Of a DNA stretch of 64,000 bases, positions 23,712 through 36,235 are shown piece after piece. How positions within the stretch are numbered: the stretch's first letter is position 1; every line of letters begins with the position of its first letter. Position numbers and translations under genes: made by a program. A model generated the notes under the pieces. The model did no database searches and was not told the origin of the DNA. It was given only the letters and a program-made list of their open reading frames with translations. The stretch comes from Nyssa sinensis (lineage: Eukaryota; Streptophyta; Magnoliopsida; Cornales; Nyssaceae), in contig VIRR01000486.1 in NCBI GenBank assembly GCA_008638375.1, positions 1-64,000 of the forward strand. The letters run 5' to 3'.

Positions 23712-26700
23712 TGTCACGTCCCGAATTTCTACAAACCCGGAGCGCGACTGACGAGACAGAAAATAAAATAAATAAAAAGACAAGGTAAATAAATCTACTA
23801 AACATGTGTCCATTCCCATCAAATACATAAGATAACATAAAATACATCTTTCATAGGTCATTCGGGCTTAAGCCCTTACATTACAATATACAAGTCCCAT
23901 GAACCAAAAATACATCACATGCTCCACCCTATCAGAGTATCATGGAGTCTCAAGTAGCTGGAGGGTCCTCATCTAAAAAATGTTGCCCACGAATGGGTCA
24001 GCTCAACTGCTGGTATGATGAAGTGCTAATGCAAGAATTAAAGCTAAGGCGTGGCATGTGCAAAGTGTACATTTATTTCTAAATGACATTCAAACATCGC
24101 AGTAATATATATGAATGGTATGCGTGACACACCCATGCACAACTCTATGCCACACCCATGTCTTGTTTACGGGTACTCCCCGATGGCTACGGAGTACCAA
24201 TGCAATGACCAATTTTTGGGTTTTTCACCACAGGATCTACACCCTCATAATGCAAAGCACTACGTGCTTACCCACGCCATGTTCTCAAAGAATTCATCAT
24301 ATGCCAATATGCCAATACAATCTCGATGAAACATGGTTTCCACAATATAGCATGCTCAAGACAATAATACATAAATCACCAACTGATTCCACATGTAAAC
24401 ATATCTCATATAATTAACATATACGCATATCATGATTCACATTCATCCTTCACTAAACATTCATAAAGTACAAGTAACATGTAAGCATGTGAACAATCAA
24501 TTCTAATTCATCAAGTAAGCATATTCCACATAACACATAAGTCATTCTAGTCATTCACAGAACATTCCTAACTTAACTTCATTTCTAACATTAGCAAAAC
24601 ACCATACCTGTCGGGTAGTCTCAACCCTAAATGATCGTGCGCGATATATAACTGAACTGGTCAATGAAAATGCAGGAGATCAGATCGCCCTCCCCTGTCC
24701 TGTCAGTGTCCCTAAAAGCATAAATTACAACTCAGTCTATTGTCATTTGAATTTATGCTATTCATCAAATTTTATGTCTTTTAATTCATAGGTTTCTATT
24801 CTGCTAAATTAAACTCTGTCATTGAGTCTAGGACGTCGAAGAAAATAAGTTTAGGTTCTCGTAGAACTCAATTCGGACACCGGGGTTCAAAAGGGCAAAA
24901 CAGTCATTTTGCACTTTTCACGGGTCCTTACATTTCGTGACCTCTTTTCACAAATTGGACTCCACGGTTGAGTCCGGAATGTTCGAGATAATAAAGTTTC
25001 ACTATTTGTTTACCTAATTCGGAGTTCGTTTGACCATACTTCAATTCAGGGGTATTTTGGTAATTTTATATGTTACTACGGGTCTTTTATTTTTTAGGAC
25101 CCCGTCTCGTAAAATGGACCTCACCATTGGCCTCAGAATGGCCGAGATAGTCAAAATACACTAATGACTTGTCCCATTTAGACTCCGGGTTATTTTAGAA
25201 TATTTAAATAATTTAATTAATTAATTAATTTAATTAAAATTTTATTAATAATTTAATCAGGTGGGTCAAAGTGTAATAACCAACAGTTGGGGGGGTCAGT
25301 TTGTAATTTCTGAAAGTCCTGGGTCAAAGTTTAATTTCTAAAAGGTTCAAGGTCAAATTTGTAATTAGTCAAATTTACTATTCCCAATTCGGTTACCCAA
25401 ACAGGGTTTAGTCCAGAACAGGGATAGGATATCCCTGTTCCTGTTTCAATTTAATTTTTCAATTTATTACACCCGTAGCCAAACAACCCCTTTCCCCTTT
25501 TAATTTAAAACAAGGGAGCGACACGTGGCAGGGGCGGTTCAGCCCCGCCCGAACCGGACTCGACCCGGACCCGAAACCCGACCCGAGTGGCCTCCCTTCT
25601 TCCCCGTTTTTTTGGTGATGAACCAGTAGGGTTTCGGCGCCTTCTCCGGCGCCGGCGAGAATTTTTCGGCGAGTTTTCAAGGTTTTTAAAATGCAGTTTT
25701 CTTCATTTTCTCCCAAGGATTTCATATCTATCCTCCATTTCTCTCAAAACCATCCCAATCTTTTCGAAATAGAGGGTCAACCCCTCGGTCAAACCTCCGG
25801 CCGACCCTTCCCCCTTCATTTTCGTGACAGTTTGTTCATGGTCTAACCCCCATTTCAATCCCAAATGATTTCTGTACCTCCTAGGGTTCATTCCCTATCA
25901 TTTAAACTGAGTTTTACACATAAAATGACAACACCCAACACTTATACCCGAGACCTGCAACTCCCCATTTCTCCCTCATCTTTCAACCATTCTCTTTCAT
26001 TCTTTTTGAAAATTAAACCTTACAACATACTCTTCAAGACCCTATGCATAAAATTAATTAACACGCTTTAAAAAAAATAAAATAGAACTGGGTCACTTAC
26101 GGATTTTTGTTGGGTTTCTCTCTCTAGCCGTGCACCTCCTCCACCTTCTGTTTCCAAGCTTGATTCAAGCTTCACAACCTCTTCTCCCTTCCAGAACTCT
26201 CTCTCTCTCTTTGCTTTCTGTTTTTCTTTCCTTTCTTTCCTTCCCAACCGAGACCACATATACACACACACATCAAGTCCCATACGTCTTTCACACCACA
26301 GCCCCTTTCCTTGACTTATTTCCCCTCTGTTCAGCCACTTTGTTCTTCCCCAAATACAGCTTTGCATTAAATGCAAAGCTGCCCCTATATGCTTATACAT
26401 ATATATATCATCATCACACACACACACACTATACACACACACTCAACCGGTTGGTCACAACACAAACACCCCCCGTCCAGTTACACACACACCCCAACCA
26501 GACTTATATATATATATATATATATATATTTACACACTTAAATATGCACCCTCACATGCATACACATACACAAAATTTAATAATTTAATATATATATATA
26601 TATCCCATGTATATATTTTACACATCACATACCTACATTCATCCAATTTAATAATAATAATAAAAATAATAATAATAATAATAAACACAAGTAATAATAA

Positions 26701-26725
26701 AAAAAAAAATTTTCATGTCATTATA
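23712..26725 (-). mobile_element. Solo LTR (3014 bp), Tekay-like, minus sense
   Basis: It starts TGTCACGTCCCGAATTTC and ends near CATGTCATTATA, with perfect GTTAA duplications at 23707-23711 and 26726-26730. It is a diverged relative of the LTR at 12326-15216, sharing landmarks along its length (GGGCTTAAGCCCTTACA; ACGAATGGGTCAG; the ACACGTGGCAGGGGCG block at about 25523). The terminal CA is mutated to TA. No internal region is present. Confidence 0.88.
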
Positions 26726-26838
26726 GTTAAGGCGCTACTAGAATCTCTATAACCAAACTACTGCTTCAATTGTGGTGACCAACCGTGTATTCTTGACATC
26801 ACTTAGATATCAAAGAAAATAATTAATTATAGTTCAAT

Positions 26839-26926
26839 GAGCAAACACTAAGTCGCTCTTATAGTTTGACCATCTATACAAGCAAAGCACTAAGCTGCTA
26901 TAATAATTGACAATCCATATGAGCAA
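26839..26926. repeat. ~40-bp tandem repeats (left part), split by a solo LTR
   Basis: Units resembling GAGCAAAGCACTAAGCTGCT followed by TAATAATTTGA occur here at about 26839 and 26880, and continue at 29923 and 29957 after the next insertion. The solo LTR at 26927-29922 therefore inserted into a small tandem array inside the degraded Copia. Confidence 0.75.
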
Positions 26927-29922
26927 TGTCACGCTCCGAATTTCCACTAACCGGGGGCGAGGGAAACGAACAAAGAGGAAAATAAATAAAGACAATTACA
27001 TGCATTCCAAACACTAACCCAATTCCTGTTCCGATACTAATCTATAGGGCCTTGCCTGTTGTTCTCATAACATACAAATAAACATGAAATAGTCTAGGGC
27101 TTATGCCCTTGTACAACATCAAAATACGCCCCACAAGGCCCAATGTAGTTCCAAGTCCTTTCTTCTGTTTAGACCTCATCAAGTCTCATGTAGTAGGGAC
27201 GTCATCTGTAATATGATATCCCACGAATGGGTCGGCGCAACTGCTGGTATGACACAATGCTAATGCAAGGAATAAAATCAAGGCGTGGCATGTATAAGTG
27301 TACATTTATATCTACATGCCGTTCAAATCATCCATACAATGTAATGACAATGTGCATGATGCACCCATCCAAACTCTATGCCACACCCATGTCTCAGTTT
27401 CACGGATTGCCCCCGATGGTCACTCGAGTACCACACCTGTTTCACGAACCGCTCCCGTCGGATCAAGCAGGCACTGATGTACTGGCCAAATTTTAGGTTT
27501 TTCACCACAAGATCTACACTCTCATAATGTATAGCACCACGTGCTCAACCCACACTGTGTTTTCAAGGAATCATACCATGCCAATATGCTTTGATTCCAC
27601 CATGCAATAATAGAATCTTATCAAAGCCTTTCATCTATACATGTAGCATGCTTTAAACAATCATATTATATTTAGAACAATAATGGCATTCAAATCACAC
27701 AATTCTTTCCACATGTATGCATGCTATTCATAATCAATTTAAACACATACTCGAATTACACATTTACAATCTTAACAACTTTTCAAGAACATAAATCATG
27801 TACAACACTAACACACGGACAAATCATAACTCTAAAGAACAACAAAGAACACCCAAGCACATAAACAATCAACTCTAAGTTTTGTCTCAAAGCAACCTTT
27901 TCCTATGTGATCGTCTAGCATCAAATTAACATATGATTCAATCAATCAACATGCAAAATTATTCCTAAATTTAATCCTATTCCTTACTTAGCAAAATATC
28001 ATACTTGATGGGTTTGCCTCAACCCTAAGAAGTCGTGCTCGCTATGTAACTGAACTAACAGTGAAAATGTAGAAGGTCAGACTGCCTTCTCCTTGCCTTT
28101 CAGTGTCCCTAAAATCATGAAATATAACTCAGTTCATTGCTACTTGAATTATGCTATTCATCAAATTTTATGCCTTTATTTCATAAGTTTTTATTTTGAT
28201 AAAATAAACTCTACCATTGAGTCTAGAACGTCAAAGAAAGTCAGTTTAGGCTTTCGTGGAATTCAATTTGGACATCTGTACTAAAAAGGGCAAAATAGTC
28301 ATTTTACATTTTTACGGGTTTTTACTTTTTGAGACCTCTTTTCAAAAATTGGACTCTACGGTTGAGTCCGGAATGCTCGAAATAATAAAAATTTACTATT
28401 TTTTTACTTTAATCGGAGTTCGTTTGACTGCTTTTTGACTCAGTGGCATTTTCATAATTTTTCTTCCTTATTTTTCATTAATTAATTAAATTAATAATTA
28501 ATTAATATTTTATTTAGGGGAGTCAAACTATAATTATCAAAAAGTTTTGGGGATCAAATTAGAGTTTCTAAAAGTTGTGGGGTTAAATCAGAATTCCTGA
28601 TTTTCCTATCCTCAATCCGAAAAGCCAAATAGTGGCTAATTCCCAAAACAGGGATAAGATATCCCTATTCTTAATTTAATTCCAATTTCAATTTCTTAAT
28701 CCTATAGCCAAACACCCCCAACCCCATTTAAATTTTAAACCAAAACGACACAGCTTTGGTTATCCGATATATCCGGGTGGGTCGGGTCTGACCCGAACCC
28801 GAACCGACCCGAACCCGACACCCTGAATAGTCTCCTTCTTCCCTGACTTTTCGACGGGTCTCCGGCGTCTTCTCTGGCACCGACGACCCTGTTCTGATCG
28901 ATTTTTTCCCTTTTTTCAACGTCGTTCTCTTCCTCTTCTCTCAAGGATCTCATTTCTAGGATTATCTTTCCATTTCATCTATGGTAGCCTCACGAAATAA
29001 CCAAGAACCATGGCTCCGGCCAGTTGGGTTCTTGTTATTTTGAGCTCAGTTCTTCACTGTTTCTTCACTATTCCCTTTAATTTAGTTTTCTGCACTTCAC
29101 ACCATAAATTTCCCATCATTTAAACTAGTTTAAAACACCTAAAACCCTAGAACCCGACCACCACCCCAAACTTGCAAGTGCTTATCTTTCCTTCATTTCT
29201 AAACCTTTTTAGTTGCTTCTTTTTGCATTGATTTCCATTTTTCATACTCTACAAGTCCCCATACTTAAATACACAGTTCATGCATTTTAAAATTTAAAAC
29301 AGAATCTAAATTTTTACTCACCTGATGTTTTCCTCAGTGTCTGGTTTTGTCGCACATTTCCTTCTCCTTCTGATTGTCCCTTCTTTCGAACCCTCCGGAT
29401 CTCTCTTACATCTCTCAGTTTCTCATTTTTTTCTCCTTTCTGTTTTCCTATCCAACGTACACCCATATACATACACACAATTTTATTAAAACCCCCTACC
29501 TGTTTACCACTCTCAGCCCATGGTTTCTCTCTCTTTCCCTCCCTTTTCTGACTTTTTCTACTGTTCTATCACTTCTCTTTTTCTCCCTTTTCAGAATGCA
29601 TTTAGTGCTTGCTTGCTCCTTTGGTTTTCACACACACACACACACATATATATATATGTATATTATATTACACACATACACAGCAGCATACACACACACA
29701 CACACACTTGCCTGCTGTCTCCCACTCCCTCTTAGTATATATATATACATATACAATTTATTACATGTGCATATATACCATACATTATATATATATATAT
29801 ACATATACACACATACATAAATAACACACACACACACACATATGTATATATTCAAATGAAAGAAAGGAAAAAGAGAAGAAAGAAAAATTTATTTCCAAAA
29901 AAAGAAAATTCAGGTTTTTACA
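26927..29922 (-). mobile_element. Solo LTR (2996 bp), Tekay-like, minus sense
   Basis: Bounded TGTCACGCTCCG..TTTTTACA, it has perfect 5-bp duplications AGCAA at 26922-26926 and 29923-29927. It shares the LTR landmarks of 12326-15216 and 23712-26725 at lower identity, including GGGTTTGCCTCAACCCTAA-like and GGAGTTCGTTTGACTG blocks. It contains CA/TA simple repeats at 29630-29850. Confidence 0.88.
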
Positions 29923-29998
29923 AGCAAAGCACTAAGCTGCTCTAATAATTTGATAGGAGCAAAGTACTAAGCTGCTCTAATAACTTGATCATCAATAA
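29923..29998. repeat. ~40-bp tandem repeats (right part)
   Basis: Two further units (AGCAAAGCACTAAGCTGCTC at 29923 and AGCAAAGTACTAAGCTGCTC at 29957) continue the array interrupted at 26926. Confidence 0.75.
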
Positions 29999-30977
29999 GA
30001 GCTGCAAAAATAATCGAGTACACATCCTAGTGCACTTTAGAATCTCAACTGCGTTCAAAGAGGAAATTCTACACAAATATCCCTTTCCCTACTAATCTAA
30101 TTGCAATGATCAAAACTACAGTATGCCCATATTAATCTGTCGATAAGTTAGGGTCGTGCTAACAAGATCATTTATAGATTTCTCAAGAAAAAACGAGAAA
30201 TCCCTAAAAGAAATCTTCATGAAACTCAAATCCAAGCATAGTCTACTTTACCTGTGTCCTCATCAATATAGGACAACCATCTCCACGTGGTGACAACAAA
30301 TTTCATATATGTTATCAACCATACAAAAGATCAAAATACTTTCTTTGGACCATCTGTGGCTTCCTTGATCATCATGAAACCAATTGTTTGATAAAATCTA
30401 AGGTTTCACTAACTTGGCGATGGCTTTAGGTCACAAATGAATATTTGAGTAGGCAAACTATGCCCTCTTTTTTCATTAACCTTGAAGCCCAAAACTTGAT
30501 TCACATAGAGTCATCGTCTAATTCTCCATAGAGGAGATCATGTCTAAGTCCATCCAGAAAGCTTCCAAGCCCTAACATGTACGACAATTATTGGAATAAA
30601 GTGGATGGAGACAATTCTCACCACTAGTGATAATCTCTGTACATTGTTAATATCCCTTTTAGGATAGGACATTTTTAAAAGAGATAGGGCATAAACACTA
30701 GTTAATCACCCATACACAAAAGGAGATAAACCATTCTCAAAATTTAATTCTTTGCTAATTTAGCTCAAATTATCACTATTAGAATAGAAAATTTTTGTCT
30801 CTACATAAAAAACAATATTCACTTAAACATGTGAAGCAATAGTAAAAATCTCTCCCTTTAATCTCATAAAGATGATGATAAACAATTTTACATTTTCTTT
30901 TACACAACAAAGGATCTTAAGAATCTTCTTCAAGTAGTACAATCCCAATTAATGGTACACTCACACTAAGCAAAAAG
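29999..30977 (-). pseudogene. Decayed Copia internal sequence
   Basis: This is minus-strand sequence of the degraded Copia between the solo LTR and the unclassified insertion. Order in the element predicts the integrase C-terminus and RT here, but stops and frameshifts leave only weak resemblance and I cannot assign domains with confidence. Confidence 0.4.
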
Positions 30978-30985
30978 TCACTCCC

Positions 30986-32193
30986 TGATAACTGGTTAAA
31001 AAGTGCATATTTATTTTGCTAACCCTAGTTATTCTTGCACTTTTATTATTTTAATTTCTCCAATCTATATGCATTTGCTAGTTAATTCTTATTTTATCTT
31101 TTTGTAGAGAAAGCTCGTCAAAGTTGATGATTTAATGGTGGATTTGGAGCAAAAAGAGAATATTGGGCTTTGAAGTGCTGAAAGAAGTGGAAAACAAGTG
31201 ATTTTGGGTTAGAAGAGAGGCTTGGTCCATATGTTGGTGGACCAGGGCCTATTTTAGCATTATAGGCTCTATTTTGGAGCACTTTAGACTCCCTTTTTGG
31301 GCCCCTAATGTCTAATTACGGGATTTTATGTTATTCTCCTAAATTATTATTTTGTAAGGGTATTTTTGGAAAAAAGGGAATAAGATTGTAACCTAGGGTT
31401 TTGGGAAAGGGAGGAGGCCGTCTTGGAGATCTAGGGAGGAAGAGAAGAAGGAAAGAGACAACTCTGAAGAAGAAGATGAAGAATTCCATGGCTATGGTCT
31501 CCTCTTCCACGATCATGGGCTAAGTCCTCTTATTCCTAGGGTTTAGATGAAACCCTAGTCAAGTAATATTACTTCTTTGTATTTTATTTTTGGGTTAATT
31601 AGTCTTGGATGTTGATTGTATAACATTGGGATTTTATTAAAGCATTAATCATATTATTCAGTTTCACATAATCAATTTCTGTGATTTTGTTTATGTGGTT
31701 ATACAATAGTAATATGTGTACATACATCAAAACCGTAGGACGAGTCATAACTCAGGGAAAACAAATTGTGACTATGACCTTAGAATTAGCGTAGACAATT
31801 TGTGTTGACCAAAGATGATTCGTGCTTAGGGTTTTGGTGCGTGATTTTCTTGATGATTGTATTGAGGCTTGTAGCCAAAATACGTCTTTTACATCCAAAT
31901 TGAATGACCCAAGAATTAATACAATTGAAGCTAATTACAAGATTAGTGGTGGATTCAACACCCTAGGAATTCTCTTTTAATTTGATTCCTCATTAATTCA
32001 GTTAAATATTTGCTTTAAGTATAGTTTTCATTTAATTTTAGGAAAAATCAACAACAATCACTCTTTGTGAATTTCAATTAAAATTAATCTCAACTTTAGT
32101 TTTTAAATAATTAACAGTCTCTGTGGGTTCGACCCTTACTTCTCTACTATACTAGTAGTTTAGTTTGGTAATTTGATTGATTTCCACGACAGA
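30986..32193. mobile_element. Unclassified 1.2 kb insertion with 8-bp flanking duplication
   Basis: TCACTCCC occurs at 30978-30985 and 32194-32201, bracketing a 1208-bp segment that starts TGATAACTGGTTAAAAAG and ends ATTTCCACGACAGA. There are no clear terminal inverted repeats. Near the right end is GTGGGTTCGACCC, which resembles a tRNA T-arm. A TG..GACA shape suggests a solo LTR, but an 8-bp duplication is more typical of hAT-like transposons. The ORF at 31331-31516 is not recognisable. Confidence 0.6.
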
Positions 32194-32201
32194 TCACTCC
32201 C

Positions 32202-33420
32202 ATTATCCAAAATATCATCGGTGATTCTAGAATGAGATAACAATTTTCCATCCTCGCCGAAAGATGGTGTGACTTTCATAGATTCCATTAACCCACAAAG
32301 TTAAAGATCTTTGAAAATTTTCTCATTACACAACTCAATTTAGTCATTTGTTAACTTAAGGTGTTCAATTAAAAATCAAATGGCCTTTTAAACTTTCAAA
32401 AAGAATATTTTAAAAAGCTAACATTTTTAAAACTTAAGGCCAAGTTTTTACAAAAATAATAAATAATGTAAACAAATCACATAAACCCCAAATGTTGATA
32501 AGCCCTCCATATTAGGCTTTTCACAATTCTCAAGCTTAAAGGAATTGATTTTTAGGGCACTCGGTTAAGGATATAGGCTGCACAAAACATATTAGCGCCA
32601 TCTTCGACCCAACTGTATTTAATAAAATCCAATTTCTCCATTTTTCTCACATAAATGTTTTGAACTAATTAGACAAGTACTCTTGCTTACAATCAGTGTG
32701 AAGAATTTTTAAATTTTTCATTTTCAATACTCAACCTCTTAACAAATGCTTAAAGCAACTAATGCTTATAACAATGCTCAAAACAATTAATGCTTGAGTT
32801 AGGTGAGCAATCATAGCGCGAGTAACAAAGTAAGAAAATAATAGATTCTACTATGTGCCCAATTTTCAAAACGTCATGAGTTTGCATATGCTATTAGAAC
32901 TGACTCTAGTTAACAAAGAGTCGGTCTACCTTACAAATAAGGTTTCTTACAGGCCTTTTCAATCAAATAGGGTTTACACACTGATAGATTGATTTTTGTG
33001 AGCAACTCCAATAGGTCTTCTCAAGCTAGTCTAGCCATCCAATCTAGTTCAATGTGTCCATGTCATTGTTCAAAAAATAACATCGTGAAAAGTCATGAAG
33101 AGATAAGTCCAAAATTATCAAATAATCTAATGAGACAGAGCCACTATTATACTCATATAATGAAGCTGCTTCTAACATGGGGTAGATCAAACTTATCAAT
33201 CTATATTGAACTATTATTTCACAAAGAATAAATAGTTCCATTCAGTCCCAAAGACTGAAATTTAAAGATAAGAAAAAGACAAAAATCAATTGGATTGGAG
33301 GTGGACCAAACGTCTAGTCAAATACTAATATCCAATTATTTTATCATAAGGCCATATGTTGCTCAAAAGAATTAATCTGCTCACTCTTGTGACGATTAAT
33401 TCTTATGCTACCACTTGTGC
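32202..33420 (-). pseudogene. Copia integrase-region remnant
   Basis: On the minus strand near 32630-32725 the frame reads KILHTDCKQEYLSN, stop, FKTFM, matching the copia integrase block around the second catalytic Asp (RTDRGGEYLSNEFK). A shifted frame at about 32540-32580 reads CAAYILNRVP, the conserved segment before the integrase C-terminus. Multiple stops and frameshifts show the gene is dead. Minus orientation agrees with the LTR, primer site and polypurine tract. Confidence 0.75.
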
Positions 33421-35774
33421 ATAATATACAAAACACTATGAACATTGTAAAGTTGCGCTCTGTACGTGTCATTTTATGTCTTTTACTTAATTTCTTTTCT
33501 ATTTTGAATAAAATGGTCAACTTTGACTTAGTACAACTATAAGCAAAATGATCTCTTTTATTTTTAAATAGCAGCTCATTCTATAATATATCTCATTATC
33601 TGTCATGCATGCCCCTATGACACTTGACTTTCTTGCATACTTTTGACGCAAGTTTCTCAGCCCCACCCTAGTTAGTAACTTTTCCTTGTCTATAAATATT
33701 GGCCCAAAAGCCTTGTTTGACCCACCCATGGCGACAAGGTTAGTTTAGGAGTTCACTTCTTTGCACTTTACTTTTTGTCTCAAGGTAACGTACTATTTAA
33801 CAAATACGTTTATTTAAATAAGTAGCATTATGTAAGTTTTTTTAAAAAACAAAAAAAAATTTAAATGCGAGCCAAGTTACTATATGACGAGAATTTGCTG
33901 CTCATCAAAGGCAAGTCTATAATTGTCATGGAGCTAATCAAAACAATTTTTCAATGAAATTTATTTATATGCTGCTCTACATAATAAAACGCATTTAATA
34001 ACTTAATTAATTATGATAGGCTTCCATGTCTCAAAGTATTGGACTATGTTTCTTATTGGTCAATGTCTATACATATGCCATATATGTGATGTGTTTATTC
34101 TAAGCATTTATGTTGGTTAAGTTGGCATTCACATTCATTTAAGTTATTTCACTACTATCATAGTGCGTAGGGTGACATTTAAGCATACGTTTATCATACT
34201 ATTCTATTACCAGAAATTCAATTAAAAATATTTTCTATTATACACTATGAGATCAAAATTTTTATTAAGCTCATAATCATCTTCCATTTATGTAAACAGA
34301 AGTATATTTTTAAATAATTTCGAGCAAAATAATTTCTGAATTAAAATAAATTTAATTCATCTACGCAATAATTTTTGAATTAAAATAAATTTAATTCATC
34401 CATATAATAATAATAATCAATGTGCATGGACTCTACTTGAGCCCAATTGGTATTCTAGTACATGATGTCAAGATAATTTATGGACGTATGCGTTTGCAGT
34501 GAAAACACATTCCATTACAAGGCTTTATAAATAAATATAACCCTTTCTAAAATTTATTACATTGTAGAATGAACCTATTACATCAATTTACTAAAAGCAA
34601 TAAAATAAGTGAGGATGCCACGTCAATATCTCATATATCACAAAATTAATATTGTTATTTCATATATCACAACAACACGTGTATTAAAATATCAATTAAA
34701 TAAGCCCATCAAGTCATAACATATATCCACATGCATAATAATATAATGAGTCTTGATGGATGACTTTACCACACTTCGCCACAATGGGAGTAGATATTTG
34801 GGTCTCACAATTAACGGGGATCAATATTATACAATAATGATGTAATAAACAATTATTCATATGATAATTAATTTATAAATTATCCACACATAACCCCTAA
34901 AATATGATCCACACATAATATAATTGTTCCTAATTTTCAGAGTTTTTTCAAGAATTTTTCACAATTAAAATAAATTTTTTGAAATTTTAAACAAATTTTT
35001 GGGATAAGAAACTAATTTTAAAACCCCAAAAATAAGTAAACAATTCACCAAAAAATAATTTGGACCTCCAACAGTATACTAAATACTGATACATGATTTT
35101 AATCTCAAATATAGCTCTTTGAAATTTTTTAAAAATCATTTAAACACATTTTTGACACTTTCGTAATAAAATTAATTTAAATTAATTTTCAGAAGTGACA
35201 AAAATACAAAACATATATCATGGGGTCACAAATTCAGTGAGTGAGGCCTACTCTCCGAAAGTGTCAAAAAATAGGCCCCGAAAGATGATGCATGCGCTTC
35301 CACGCATCTTGTCGAGAGTGGGGGTTGCATTTCTCTACAATTCATCTTCTTTAAAAATAATGTTTGGCCATAATTGCTGTCAAATTTTGGGACATTATAT
35401 CTCACTTATTTTTTGATGAAAAATTGTGTTCCATATATCGTTGGAAAGCTCTCGCAACAAAGAATAATTTGATACAAATTTCATGTATAATAATCATTGC
35501 TTTATAGATCGTATTATAAACCAAAAGCTTATCTTAAAGTTTTGTTTTCTTGAAAAATCAGAACTTTAAACTCATATCTTTTACAGATCCAATGGTGGAT
35601 CGTCATGAAATTTTAAGGACTATATATTGGGTTTATAAAGAACATATCCACCATGGCGTATCGTTCAAAAAGTATTGTTATAATGATCTTTTAAAAATCA
35701 GTCATTTAAGTTAAATACATGATTTTTTTTTAATTAATACCTATGCATACAACACATATATAAGCGAACACAAG
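33421..35774. other. AT-rich 5' internal region of the degraded Copia
   Basis: It lies between the integrase remnant and the primer site, where gag would be expected. I see no recognisable gag. A ~55-bp unit is duplicated in tandem at about 34325-34400 (GAATTAAAATAAATTTAATTCATC twice). The rest is low-complexity and uninformative. Confidence 0.5.
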
Positions 35775-35793
35775 CCCATGACTCTGATACCAA
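35775..35793 (-). promoter_or_regulatory. Primer-binding site of the degraded Copia
   Basis: The minus strand reads TTGGTATCAGAGTCATGGG directly after the LTR, close to the initiator-Met tRNA primer consensus TGGTATCAGAGC. Confidence 0.85.
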
Positions 35794-36235
35794 TGAAGGA
35801 AATATATGAAATAACAATTGGACTGAACCCAATTACTTCTTGTAGTCCGGGTTCGTAGAAGCGGAAGGAACCAACTTGTGTCACGAGCTTTTCTGTCATG
35901 TACGTCGATGTAAAAGTCTTTATCGTCAATAGGACAGCTTCAAAATCGAGTCGCCTTTTTATTTCTACAATCCAAGTTCCGGAGTTTCACAATAGTAACC
36001 TTGGAAGAATCTCAGAGAAAAAATAGAGAGAGGATTTAGGAGAGTTAACGGATATATAACCAAAAATCTTCCCACACCCATCACGTAACTAAAACGCGGT
36101 ATATATCTACGTTAGTCGAAATTCGAAACCAACTAGATAATGATAAGAATTTTAATCTTATTAAAACTCTCATTCAAATCTTATGAATACCTAAATGACT
36201 ATGGATTAGGGTCAAGCTCGTCCCAATATCCAATA
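35794..36235 (-). repeat. 5' LTR of the degraded Copia
   Basis: It matches 21789-22226, beginning TGAAGGAAATATATG after the primer site. The right terminus is CCAATA, where the other LTR has CCAACA. Confidence 0.87.

Larger units (their letters stand above)
21789..36235 (-). mobile_element. Degraded Ty1/copia element inserted in the LINE (14.4 kb with nested insertions)
   Basis: Two ~440-bp LTRs (21789-22226, 35794-36235) share TGAAGGAAATATATGAAATAACAA at the plus-strand start. A minus-strand polypurine tract GAGTGGGAGA follows the left LTR (22227-22236) and an iMet-type primer site precedes the right one (35775-35793). Flanks ATATT and CTATC are compatible with a diverged 5-bp duplication. 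Integrase remnants are seen on the minus strand at 32450-32750. Removing three nested insertions leaves about 7.2 kb of AT-rich sequence, with many stops. Confidence 0.85.

Noticed and set aside
29374..29855. Long low-complexity ORFs with Ser/Leu or His/Thr/Ile/Tyr runs
   Set aside because: They translate CT, CA and TA simple repeats within a solo LTR, not genes.
32110..32150. tRNA gene suggested by GTGGGTTCGACCC
   Set aside because: Only a T-arm-like string is present; no D-arm, anticodon arm or acceptor stem could be paired around it.
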